From Didymodactylos carnosus (Eukaryota; Rotifera; Eurotatoria; Philodinida; Philodinidae): a stretch of 35,183 nucleotides of DNA. Made by a program: the position numbers and the translations under genes. Under the pieces are notes generated by a model. It was given only the letters and a program-made list of their open reading frames with translations, did not search any database and had not been told where the DNA came from. Positions 13,499 to 25,400 of the stretch are shown here, in pieces (the first letter of the stretch is position 1; each line of letters opens with the position of its first letter). The stretch is taken from the NCBI GenBank assembly GCA_905250885.1, contig CAJNOQ010001158.1, forward strand, positions 1 to 35,183. The letters are read 5' to 3'.

Positions 13499-13927
13499 GC
13501 ATTTATCAGAGATGGACGAATACGAGTATATACTCGTGCTCGAGTACAAAATTCCTGGTACCCGTACTCGGAACATTTTTTAACGAGTATCCCAAAAAGT
13601 ACTCGAGTACCCTCCAGAAAACGAATGACCTTTGTTTTACAATTTAAAATTTCAGAAAAATCGATTTTTTCGAAATCACCGGCTTCTTTTGAAAAGTTTT
13701 ATACTCGAGTACATAGGCGGCGGAACGATTCTAATCTAGGGAATGCTCAAAAACTTTTTTCAAACAATGATGGACGGAAATCAAATATCTGACCCACCTC
13801 AAACCTTTCTCTTCCTTTTTAGGCGAGACTTGAGCCTCCCCAAGCCTATAGGGCTCCGCCGCCTAGGCTCGAGTACTTTTCAGAAAATACTCATATTCAG
13901 AACTCTGTGTACATCTCTGGCATTTAT
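13499..13927. mobile_element. hAT-type MITE with perfect 8-bp duplication and repeated CTCGAGTA motif
   Basis: The element is 13507-13919 (413 bp), bounded by CAGAGATGGAC and its inverted partner (GTACATCTCTG), and flanked on both sides by GCATTTAT (13499-13506 and 13920-13927). The duplication length and CAGAGATG terminus indicate hAT. The interior repeats the octamer CTCGAGTA at least four times plus related ACTCG/CGAGTA pieces, with short GC-richer runs (CCGCCGCCTAGGC) unlike the surrounding DNA. The open frames at 13496-13792 and 13743-13946 run across element boundaries and are not genes. Confidence 0.87.
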
Positions 13928-15717
13928 CTTACTATCCTTATTGTAAACATGATTTTACTTAGTGTAATATAATATCGCACAAATTCAAAGTATCTTGAGT
14001 TTAAGTCGATTTCTTATAGAACAAGTTATATTTTGATCAATTATTTTGTTTCTTCTATTTAAAATTCTAAGTATGGTTGTTGTAAAAGTATTAAAGCGTG
14101 ATCAATCAGTAATGTATTTTCTATTCATGTTTCTTTTTTTTTTACCAACAGCAGTATGAACTTTCATAGAGGTGTGCTGTTTATGAACGTATAAATTTAA
14201 ATGTTACCATCGCAGTAATGATGACAGAAAAAAAGGTTTTAATTAATATTACGATAGTTGCAGAAAACTGAAGCTATTTTTCTCATCTATTTAACCCTTA
14301 AAATGTTTTGAAATCAATTCGTAGAGGGCAAGGCAACAACAACGATAGCTTTGATAAACGGATTATACATGCTTGTATTATTTTTGTCTTACACACATAC
14401 ACACGATAGAAAGTATCGGTATAAATTATTTTTCCATGGTTTTATATGAAAAAATATGAAGTGTAGCTAAAAGATAGAGCGAAGTCAGGGCTACATAACA
14501 GCTGATTCAGGTTTTCTTACTTTCAAAATGTTAACACAAATCGTTTTTGACAATATTGAACCTCTTTTGTTGTTTTTGTTATTATTAATATTCGAAAGTG
14601 CACAATAAGGAGTCTTTAATTCCTTTGATGAAGCATAGCATCGTTCCTTCAATTGTCTATGCATGATCAGATAGAAAAATGGATAAGTCGTCTGAGGTGA
14701 TATTTTAATCACCTATTTCTAGCTGATCACACAAACAATTTCTTTTTATCTCTTTTGTTTTAAGCAGAGAAGTAGGAATTAGTATCATAACACAGTTAAT
14801 CAGTTTATTGTACACATCAATATTCATCTATGAATTATTTATGCTCTAATAAATACAGACATCGGATATTTACTTTTTTGAAAGTATTCGATTGTATTAT
14901 TTTCTCTTTTCTCAAATCAATGAAATGCCTCTTCTCTTGCGAGATTACCTTAAGTATAAAGTGAGACACAGGTGTTGTGTCATTTCTTAACTTAATATAT
15001 ATTTATTTAGTAAAGTTGAATTCACATGCAGATAGAAAAGAGAACAAGCAAAAAGCGACGTAAATTAATACATCTCTTGTAAAGATGTCCAACCTATATT
15101 AATTTATGTATACAGTACATACAAAAATAAAGAATGAAAAATAGGTAAGCAGTTATGTAGACAGGCGGTTATAAATGCTGTTCTAAGTAAATGGCAAAAC
15201 TTTTTACTGTGAATGATAAAACTACAGCATTAGGAAGGCTATTCCACTTCTTTACTGTTCAAACTAAAACTTTTTCTTTGAGGACATCCTTTTTACATCG
15301 GGATACAGAAAACATACACCTTTTCTCAGTGTACGTCGATCAGTCATCGATTGGAGTAGACCAAATTACGCATGTACCGTCCTTCCTTTCATAACTTTCC
15401 AGATGTATTTCAGTCTGGCTATTTGCCTACGGCGATCGAGAGGTTCTAATTGTGTCTTACAGACAGTTCCAGACTATGGCGAGGTGAAATCGCCACATAT
15501 TATTCAAGAGATTGATACCAGTCGTTTTACTTTATTTAATGACTCCCAATGTGTCTTATAGGAACTGTTAAAAACTGTTGAATCATACTCTAGTACTGGC
15601 CCTACACATGCAGGACCGTGACGATAGGAGGGTGTAAGGCAGTGTACGCTTTCTTCTTGCTTTTTAGATTTATTACTTTCTTTTGTTCATAATCTTTCTC
15701 CTAAAAGAAATTTGGAG
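13928..15717. other. AT-rich non-coding DNA
   Basis: About 1.8 kb with no supportable gene, RNA or readable transposon. Frames at 14491-14712 (minus) and 15191-15394 (plus) have no family resemblance and no splice context. Confidence 0.5.
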
Positions 15718-16078
15718 TACACTGTAAAAAACAGTCGTAGATTAATAAACTATCAAAAAGGGTTTGTTGAGACCAATAAGCCTTTTAAAAAACGCTTTTT
15801 CGTTTTTTAATATCCAAAAAACTAAAAAGCGTTCGTGACAGATGCAACATGAAAAACGGGCGGTTTTTTATCAAAAATAAAAAACCTTTTTCAGTTTTTT
15901 GTCGAGTCTAAAAAACTAGCTAAAAAACTGAAGAGTTTTTTAGCTGATATTTTAGACTCGACAAAAAACTGAAAAAGATATAAAAAACGGGTGAAAGGAT
16001 GAAATGGATATAAAGGCTTTTGGTCTCAATAAACCCTTTTTGATAGTTTATTAATCTACGACTGTTTTTTACAGTATA
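15718..16078. mobile_element. Tc1/mariner-type MITE flanked by TA, with nested palindromes
   Basis: The element 15720-16076 (357 bp) starts CACTGTAAAAAACAGTCGTA and ends in the inverted counterpart starting TACTGTAAAAAACAGTCGTA. TA lies directly outside each end (15718-15719 and 16077-16078). The outer arms are about 65 bases (through AATAAACTATCAAAAAGGGT and GAGACCA). An inner palindrome at about 15894-15970 pairs TTTTTTGTCGAGTCTAAAA with its inverse around AGCTAAAAAACT. A TA duplication with no coding frame points to a mariner-mobilised MITE; TA is short enough to occur by chance, so the superfamily call is moderate. Confidence 0.72.
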
Positions 16079-16368
16079 TTAAAACCGTTTTTTACTTTCT
16101 CCCAAAAATTCACACCCCTAATAAAATGATACCCCGATTTTTCCGCTCACCACGATCCTGTACACATGCAACATACAGATGACGCTTTAATTTAAATGGT
16201 GCGTCGCAAAACATACGATTAATGACGCTCATCATTTTACTGCGCACCTGCGAGCAGTTTGTTCTATGTTAAATGACCATTTCATTGTGTGAAATATATA
16301 CTCCTAACAACTTCACTTCATTTATTCTGTCTAGTACTTCACCGCCAATAGTAATAATTTTTTTTTTT

Positions 16369-17925
16369 GAACTTCTAAAAAAAATGCTATCGCAAACATC
16401 TGAAATAATACCTCAGAATGGCAGTTTTCTTTTACGTTTCTGATTCCTTCTCAAATCTGAGTTACAGATCAGAAAAAAGCAGAACACCTTGATTTTACAT
16501 AGGATTTTTGCTACTTTTCATAGATTTTGACAAAGAACAATCAAAACGAAGAGAATATTTGACTCTATCACACTGTAGATAGGAAAAGACTTTAAAGATA
16601 CTAAAGAAAAGATTGGAACCTTAAAATATTGAGTTTTTTTAACCTCTCGATCAAAAACTTAGAAAGTCATAACTTTTGCAAAAAAAATAACGGTGGAATG
16701 TAACAGATTATATCTATTTTGTATAAATTTAATTCGGCGTACACACTTTGTTACATTGTTAGTTAGATGAATCTTGATTATTGTTTGTTTTTGTTAACTT
16801 AAATATATTTCTCCTTTTTGTTTTCCAGCTAAAAACTTTTGTTTTTCGGCTGCAGATGTCAAATTATCATTACGTTCTCAAGTAAATCTTTTTTAAACCT
16901 TCATGTATATTAGCTAAATTTCTGTATTTTTTCACTAAAATTTTGTGGGTTTTCCACTAGAACCTTCCGATTTTTGGGTAAATTAAAAAACAATAGAACC
17001 CCTACCCGTAACTGCTTTACCCGTACCCGTCCCGTACCCGACAACTTCGTACCCGTACCCAGCCTTCGGATCGGGTTGCACATCTCTAATGCTGATGTCT
17101 TATGACAGAATGTGTAAAAACTTCTTTTTATGAAACAATACCAGTAAATTTAAGCGTTAAAATGTACAGCAACCACCAAAATTGCTTTTAGACTATATCA
17201 ACAATAACCATGGTATATTTCTTTCTCGAAGGTTATCAGTTAATTAGAATATTTCTGATTTAAAATCGTCAGTTTGATTATCTCAGATTGTTAACGTGTT
17301 AAAAAATAATGAAAATTTTGTTTTTCTTACATATGTCAACAGTTACTGACACTTTGTTTTGCACTCTTTTATTTTGTGTACTGTCAAACTCACAAGATTT
17401 TAAATGTATTATGCCCTAATTAGTCCTTGTGTAGGACAGCATAATCATTCAACGAACGAGAATAGTTCAACTAACATTAAGGATACCCCTTCTTTCACAA
17501 GTTTTTGATTTTGATTTGAACATGAGTAGGGGAATTAATTCCTCTAAATCAGATTATAAAGTCTGACCTAAAATATTATTATATTCCCTACATTTCACCA
17601 CTATTCCTTCTTTTCGCAAAAGTTATGACTTTCTAAGTTTTTGATCGAGAGGTTAAAAAAACTCAATATTTTAAGGTTCCAATCTTTTCTTTAGTATCTT
17701 TAAAGTCTTTTCCTATCTACAGTGTGACAGTGCCAAATATTCTCTTCGTTTTGATTGTTCTTTGTCAAAATCTATGAAAAGTAGCAAAAATCCTATGTAA
17801 AATCAAGGTGTTCTGCTTTTTTCTGATCTGTAACTCAGATTTGAGAAGGAATCAGAAACGTAAAAGAAAACTGCCATTCTGAGGTATTATTTCAGATGTT
17901 TGCGATAGAATTTTTTTAGAAGTTT
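16369..17925. mobile_element. 1.55-kb element with ~320-bp nearly identical inverted arms
   Basis: The left arm (about 16369-16690) begins GAACTTCTAAAAAAAATGCT and the right arm (about 17605-17925) is its reverse complement with only scattered differences. Shared stretches include ACAGATCAGAAAAAAGCAGA, CAAGGTGTTCTGC and CTTTAAAGTCTTTTCC. The ~915-base middle encodes no transposase on either strand. It contains a truncated copy of another element (16800-17088). The high similarity of the arms suggests recent insertion or arm homogenisation. No target duplication was recognised; a T run precedes the left end. Confidence 0.85.
16800..17088 (-). mobile_element. truncated copy of the ACCCGT hAT-type element, nested in the long-arm element
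   Basis: Read on the minus strand it starts TAGAGATGTGCAACCCGATC and follows the element at 28956-29306 through the ACCCGT-rich part, the block GGTAAATT.../TTTTCACTAAAAT, the GATGTCAAATTATCATTA segment and CTTTTGTTTTTCGGCTG, then stops near 16800 without the second terminus. It contains a run of degenerate CCCGTA hexamers (16996-17060). Position inside 16369-17925 means it inserted after, or was carried by, the host element. Confidence 0.75.
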
Positions 17926-18839
17926 TCGATAACTCGTAACGTGTCTCAATTAAAATCACAATGTTTTCAGCACTACAGATAACAAATTTTTTCATGGCAT
18001 TTGTAGCAATGTTCATATTTCCGCCAAAAACAAGCGGAAAATTAGGCGATGTCTTTTTGTAAAGAGAACGCGTTGCTCTAATATGTTTTCAGGTTTTTCA
18101 GCAGGTGAAAAAAAAGTATATATTATCTTATTTCTTTTGTATAATTTTGAATTTATACATCAGTTTTTCTAAACGACTGACAGTAGCGTTCAGCTATTTC
18201 TGTCCTCTAGCGTCGGTTATATTTGTCATATTTTCTTTTAAGTGTTTTGCCATGCAACAGAAGAAAGAATGAAAATGATTTTTTTCTTGTATTTTACAGT
18301 TCTGCAATTTTTTTGTTTAATAATAAACAAGTAACGTCATATCTTCCTCCCTACCGTTTGTGTTAGCAACATTATTTAAATTTATTTCTATCTGATAGAG
18401 TTGATCCATGGTAATTTTTATGGAAGTGGATATATTAAAAATAACTTTTGTGCAATAGATCCTAATCAAGTGTGAAACAAGGTATACGGTACAATTTTCC
18501 TTTTTTTAGCGAATATGAAAAAAAGACAATGCAAATATCTCACTTTAAGACACCCTTCGAACATCTTATTTTTTCCACTTTTTCTGTCGGACGATTGGGC
18601 CTAACATCATCTCAATCTAAAATACCTGATAGGCTCAACTAATGTCACATATTTTCAAAAGACTGATAGTTTATTTATATTCCATAGAGCATTCTTGACA
18701 AAAGTTACGTAAAATTGTGCATTTTACAACTAAGCTAATAATTATTACTCAGTATACGGGTTTTTGAACATGTGAATATTTTCTGCTATAGTGAACTTCT
18801 TTTAAAAAATCAGCATGTAATAAAAGATGTGTATGAAAA
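17926..18839. other. AT-rich non-coding DNA
   Basis: About 0.9 kb with no coding frame, RNA gene or repeat that I can support. Confidence 0.5.
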
Positions 18840-18991
18840 TAGAGGTGGATTTAGAAAATTTTTTCGGTGCCGGCGGAATTGAAAAAAAATACAGTCTGGA
18901 GAACCTCGCACGTGGGATTGATGAGTGTCTATGGGCAAGATACTAAATTTTATAAAAAAAAGATACTGCCATCCCCCTAAATCCATCACTG
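18840..18991. mobile_element. short hAT-like MITE (152 bp)
   Basis: The ends TAGAGGTGGATTTAG and CTAAATCCATCACTG are inverted repeats of the hAT kind (CAGTGATGGATTTAG class). The outside 8-mers, TATGAAAA on the left and GTTGAAAA on the right, agree at six positions, consistent with an old, mutated target duplication. The interior has GGTGCCGGCGG and no gene; the minus-strand frame at 18810-19013 spans it by chance. Confidence 0.65.
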
Positions 18992-19417
18992 GTTGAAAAT
19001 TTGTACAATTCATATTATTTATATTTTTCCTTTCGATTAGGTTTTATCGATAAACTTATATCACACATATCTGAGCTAAGAGACGCGTGCGATAGAGAGT
19101 GATTTTTTTGTTGATGACTCGAATCTTAGAATAATTCTATCCACTGCAAACTCTCTGAACACCTATGTGATAATAATCTTTATCAGTGTCTTGTATCCGA
19201 CTGTTTTCAAAAAACGCCATAGAAATATCTTCATAAAAAAGTATACCTTAAAATACAACGCTTTTCGACGAAGACATAGAATAAGTCATCTTTTTTTTTA
19301 TAGTGTAGAGTTCTAGGAACGTTAAAAATTGTAAGAGTATACTTTTCTCTTTCCTGCATTGCCCATATGCTTACTTTTGTAACTATGCTTACTAACAAAC
19401 TGCTTTGAAATTTTTAG

Positions 19418-22400
19418 ATGAATAATGGGCCGAAATCTCAAAACTGTGCCGTTGAAATGGTCAGTATCTCGAATTTTAACTTACTAATAATTAATTAATT
19501 TCGTATGTCTAGGTTCAAACTGGTGGCAGTATGAAATGGCTACCAGCGGTAAATCGACTTTTTATTAAACGGCGTACATGCACAACATTCATTCCAAAAC
19601 CTGAGAAGGGTTCGGATGAAAAGTAAGAACGGTCTTTTATTTTCACCTGTTTCATTTTCTTCTGCTTCTTGCTTTTTAGAAATCAAAGAGAAAATAGATG
19701 TGGTTGTAAACGTTTGAAACGAGAACATAGCTGGGAAATGCCTGAGATTGAATTGCTCAGAGATCCACAAGATTCAAAATGGGATGCAAAAAAACATACA
19801 AAACCAGCGTTTAACAATGCATACGGACAAATGCCCGAAACTAATGTTCCAGTCGGTTGCTGTAACAATTGTCAATTAACATTCATTTTTTAATTAAGTT
19901 TTTCGTTTAGTACATTCGATGTGATATAGAAACGAAACCTGATACGTTAGCTGAGTTGATGTTTAAAGATTGGGAAATGCGTGAGCCAAAATTGATTATG
20001 TGCATTATTGGTGGAGCAAAATATTTCAAATTAAATGAAAGACTTGAAAAAGAATTTATTAAAGGAATTATTCAAACAGCATTAAGAGCAGGTAGTTACA
20101 TTATACTTTTCTACAAGTATGATGATTTTTAAATCTTATTCATTGTATAGATGGATGGATAGTCACAAATGGTTTTAAAGTTGGTGCTGTTCAATTAGTG
20201 GGTGATGCTATTTATGAAAATAAATTGACAAATCCAAAAAGTGAAATTATTGCAGTGGGCGTCAGTAAATGGGGATCTGTGATAAATAGAGAATCATTGC
20301 TAAATGTAAGGTACTCTCATTCCATAGTGCATCTTACTTATATTTAGAAAAGAAAATGTCCAATGAATACTTTAAAAGATGCAACGTTTTGTTTTAGAAA
20401 AATAATACGGAGAAAAAGACAAAAAAAGGCGTAACAAATGAAAAACGAAAAGGCGCACAAGAATTAGAAAAGAATCATACTCATTTTTTACTGCTTGACG
20501 ATGGAATGTTATATGATTATGATACTAAAGATTATCGAACAAGATTTGTTACAGCAATCTCAAGGAGATTTTGTACAGAAACTCAACGCAATGGTGAGTG
20601 TCATCTTATTATTTATGAACTGATTTTTTTCTCATTTCTTTTCTCTCTGTAGTAGTACCAGTTGTTACTATCGTTGTGGAAGGTAGGTTTTTATCAATCA
20701 AAATGTATATAAGATATAAAAATTGACTTTATTTTTCTGTTAAGGTGGTCCTGATACTCTATATACCATCTATAACGATTTAAAACACGGAATTCCTGTT
20801 GTATTGATTGATGGAAGTGGTCGTGTACCAAACTTACTCGCAAAATTTTTAGCTCGTACAAAAAATTTAGTCTATGAAAAAGTTGATGGAGAAAAATGGA
20901 AAGAAATATTTGATATCGACAGCGCTGATTCAAAACAAATGTAAGTTTTTTTATACGTGGGAGATTATCTTATGTCCAAGAAAGATAAATTATTTTCTAG
21001 ACTTCGGCAGCGATTTTATGCTTATGAAGAGGAGATTAACGATGGTCTTGGTCAGATAACAGGTTCCAAGAAAAGTGACAAAGACATGGAAGACTTGTTA
21101 TATCGGTTTTTATACTGTCTTCAGCCAGCATTACGATCACACATTAAATCCTTTAGTCTAGATAGTGATCGTCCTTTAGCTGAAACGATATTCGAAGCAA
21201 TTATTGAAGGTGAGCATGACTATATTATTCTGTTGATAAGATTATTTTCTTTTGCTATTTTAGCACGTCAAAAAACGAGTCCTAACTCAACTGCAGATCG
21301 TATACAGTTGCTACAATTAGCGTTAGCATGGGATTGTATAGAAGTTGCAAAAGAACACATTATTAAAAATAATGTTGATGATTTCAAGGTAAATATGTCT
21401 TACTGATTGACATATACATCATTCGTATTAAGTCCATTTCTTTCAGCTTGATGCAGAAGAAAAGTTATTTATAGAAGCTCTAGAATTAGATCGTCCAGCA
21501 TTTGTTAATACATTTATTAAATTGGGCTTTGATTTACAAAAAATGTTTTATCAATACGATCAGCAAGATCAAAATAAGCAATGGAAATTAAAATGGAGTG
21601 TCTTAAAAAAATTATACAATGAAGGTGATAAACGAAAGGTTTGTCTGTTTTATGCATTACTTAATTTACCCTCAATTACAATTAACTAAATAAGGCTAAC
21701 TTATATATCTGAGAATTATAAAGGATTTTGGTATCGTCATTAATTTAAATTAAAAACACACCAGTATTAACTGCCCAAGGGTTATTTCTGCAATGCAGAT
21801 CTGCAGATTTCTGCAACAGATCTATTGCAGATCTTTACTGCAGATTGTAGGCAAGATTTGTAGCAGAATTCTAACAGATTGAACAGAAATGAAGCAGATT
21901 CTGTAACGAATCTAACAAATTGAGAATCGTTTTCTAGCTTTCAACTTGTTTCCTCTTATCTTTGTTTTTATGGAAAGTGTTTAATTGATTGGCTACAAGA
22001 AATGTGTTGAACCATTTGTCTCATTGTATAATAGACGAATACATCATGTTTTACTCAGATTTCTCTTCGAGAACATGATACATTTACAGCAGTACACAGC
22101 AGTTTTCGAAGTTATCAAACGCTAACCCTGGATTATCTCAAAATTTACTTTGCTTATCGCAAAATTGAACTCTTTTTACTGTTTTGTCTTACAGCTTTGA
22201 TATCTGTTTCGATGGAAAAAAGTCGATCTGAGGTTAAAATAGGTTTTCTCTCCTGTGTATTCTTCAGTTGTGGTTCGACATGTGGCTGGCACTACCACTA
22301 ATATCAGTTCGTTCGTAAACCAATCTAGCATCCTAAGAATAAGATCCTATGAATAAAATAACCAAAACCTTTTCTTAATGAGTTAGGATTGTAGTCTATA

Positions 22401-25400
22401 AATTTCTGATTAAAATCAGATATCTCTCAGCTCTACACAACCTTTCTTTGCAAAGTTATACAATTTACAAGAGAAACAATTTACAATTCTCTCTAAAAAC
22501 CTAAGGGCAGCTGGCATAGTGATATTGGGAATCAGAGTAGTCAATAATCTATGACCCATTTGAAAAAAACAAAAATTTTTGTCGGCTAATTTTGAGGTAC
22601 TACGGGTTTTACCGGACGAGGTCTACTGGGAAAACCTCTTCAAAAAAAATTTACTTTCTACATTGATAAACGTCCCACGAGCTGCTTTTCCAATGGTGAA
22701 AACCGCAAGTCTCTAGGTCTTTTCGTTCCGGGGTTATAAGCGTTTTATTCACTCATCTTATTTTCAGAAATATATAATAGTTGATACTGGCTACATTCTG
22801 GAAGTCACCAAAGGCAAAGCCAGCTTACATCGAGGATACTCATTATTGTGATAACGTCAACATTTTGATGCATTTCTCTTCTACATTTCTGAGAAAAACC
22901 ATCAGTTCTGATTCTGAGCTGCTCTCACAGAGATCGTCACGAGGCATACCAACTTTTTTGAAGTTTATTTACGGACAGGGTTGCAATTTGAGGTACCGCA
23001 TGCGTGAACCAACCTTTTTCCCAACAAGTCGATAAAATTGCAAGACAACGTCGAAAGGCAACACTCACATTAAATGTGGAAAAGAGACACTATCTTCTCT
23101 CGAAAATGTCTCTGGCGAAGTTCGCTGTCCTTTGAGCATATATGCGTTGTCTCCGGGCCGGCCCGGCCCGTGTCAAAATTTTTGAGTTCGGATACGGATC
23201 GGACCGAAAAAAAGTGGCCCAGGACGATCTCTGATTCACGCAGCGTTAAAAACTCAAAGGTGCTGATATGTATACAACGACCACGCAGGCTTGTTTCAAT
23301 GTGAACCACAGAAAATTCAGGTAGTTCACAGTGCACAACCAAGCAGACATTAGGGAGAAAACGAAAGTGAGATTTTTCAAGATTTGAATAGTGTGTCATA
23401 TACTTCGACAAACACTCTATCTTTTTGCCATTGGCAGTTTTTTTCTAAGTGCGAAACTTAGTCAGTAAATTGCTAAGCAAAATTAGACCGAAAACAATGG
23501 TACTATTGGAAAACTGGATTATATGTAAAATCTGAGCAGTTGTTTAGAAAAACAAAGACGTATTCTGAAACTGCGGCAAAGTCTGTATCGATTGCTAAAA
23601 ATAATTTTGTCTGATAGTCTTTTCTAACGAAAGCAGTTACCGTTCTTTCTTAACTAAGCGTTTTTTTCAAAGGTATCTTCAACAAAGTGAGTGCGCGCAC
23701 TTTAGCACAAGTCCAAATTAAACGAAACTTTCAGGGAATGTTCTTCGCCATTCAATGCATCTATACAGTTAGCATAAAATAGCATAAATGTTCCTAGCTG
23801 GAGTTATAGGTTTTCCAAAAATCCTAGGTTTTTAGGTATTTTAAGGTTTTTGTCCTGCTGAGAAACATTAAAAACAAAACCTAATAACATATTCGGAATC
23901 AGCGCAAAAAGCTGCGTCGAACGATGCATAACTCATCTGGTTTTGGTCGCTAAATTTTGAATTCTACAATTTTCTTAGATTTTGAGATTCACACAAACAA
24001 TTTTCTGCTAAAAATCTAAAATTCAGGATAAAACAAACGAAACACTTCCAAGCATGTTTTCTATAGGTTTCCGACGATGATCTTTCCAACGGAATGATTT
24101 CGAGTAATGAAACAGTTTTCAAGAGGGTTTTCCAGAAAGTGGATCTCTGGAAAACCCTCATGAAAACTTTTTCGTTACTCAAGAACCAAGCCATTGAGAA
24201 GAACATCATCGATAACCTATGGAAAACTGGTTTAAATAGTTTTTTTCTACTTCTAGAGTTGATGTCCGCATGCCTAGCCAAAATTGCGCACTGTATAGTT
24301 TCGTTAAACACATGTGTGACCTATGTACACAGTATAAATATCCATGCTCGAAGGAAGGGACAGCAAACGTTGTTTAGATACGCGTATAAAAGAGAATATA
24401 TGTTGCAGTAGAAGTTAAAATTCAGTAGAATTGTTGAAATTAAAATTTTAATCTCTACTATAGAAGATTTTTAAATTCTACTAGAAAGTTTATACTATCG
24501 AAGTATTTTACTTTCGACTGTAGTAGAAATCAAAATACACATTTAGGTGGATGATGATATGTACAAGCACACGTATTATTTATTAGCAAAAGAGACAGCA
24601 GCACAGAAAATTGTTGAATATATCAAAGAGTTTACATCTATGTATTTGAACACTGTTTCTTTTTACAGGATGGCATTTTGTACCACATGGTACTTTAGCT
24701 GGCTTGCATGAACAATTTTTGAAAAAATTGATAAAGTTGATAGAACTAACACAACACCAAAAAGACAGACGTTCTCTCTCACGAAGTGTATCAAATCCAA
24801 GGACTTTCCTCTCTGTTAGGCTCTATACATGCACTATAAAATTGCTGTGTGCTAATTTTGAGTCCGAGTTTTAACTGAGCCTGAAATGAGTGAATTAATT
24901 GCATCATGTTCCCGTAGAGAAAACCGGGTAAAACATAGTGGGATTCTCAAATGTCCCTCATTGAGGAGGACATTCCCCCATTCGACCGATTTTTCCCACA
25001 TACGGGACATACCTCCATTGGAATTTTTTTGAAGTCGTACAACCTTCAGGACATATTTGAGCGGAAAAGTATTGATTGGCGGGTAATTACCTAATCGACA
25101 AAGCTTTACGCCCTCTTTAGCATATCTTGTCATAAAGATCATTATCAATAGGTGTTTGAATAGTTTGTAGCAAATAGAGTTATTCTGAGATTCGAGCCGT
25201 TCGCAAGAACATCACTCTTTCTCTCGTGCGCATCTCACAGTTTATCAGATGTGTGATATAATTTGTCGATAAAACCTAATTGAAAGGAAAAATCTTTTAT
25301 TTGAAATCTGAAAATTTAGCTTTGAAAGAATGAATTAGAAGTAGAAGAAGAAACGACTGCCGGCGAGAATGTAGATCGTGAAAGTGAGACACAAACAACA

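Noticed and set aside
16996..17060. CCCGTA hexamer run considered as a telomere-like or CRISPR-like array
   Set aside because: Irregular spacing and part of a recognisable transposon copy; no spacers of constant length.
23070..23411. 113-codon minus and 76-codon plus frames
   Set aside because: Overlap each other across a GC-rich repeat island in a TRPM intron; no protein-like motif.
23964..24411. Long overlapping frames on both strands
   Set aside because: Explained by the 180-bp palindrome at 24053-24232.
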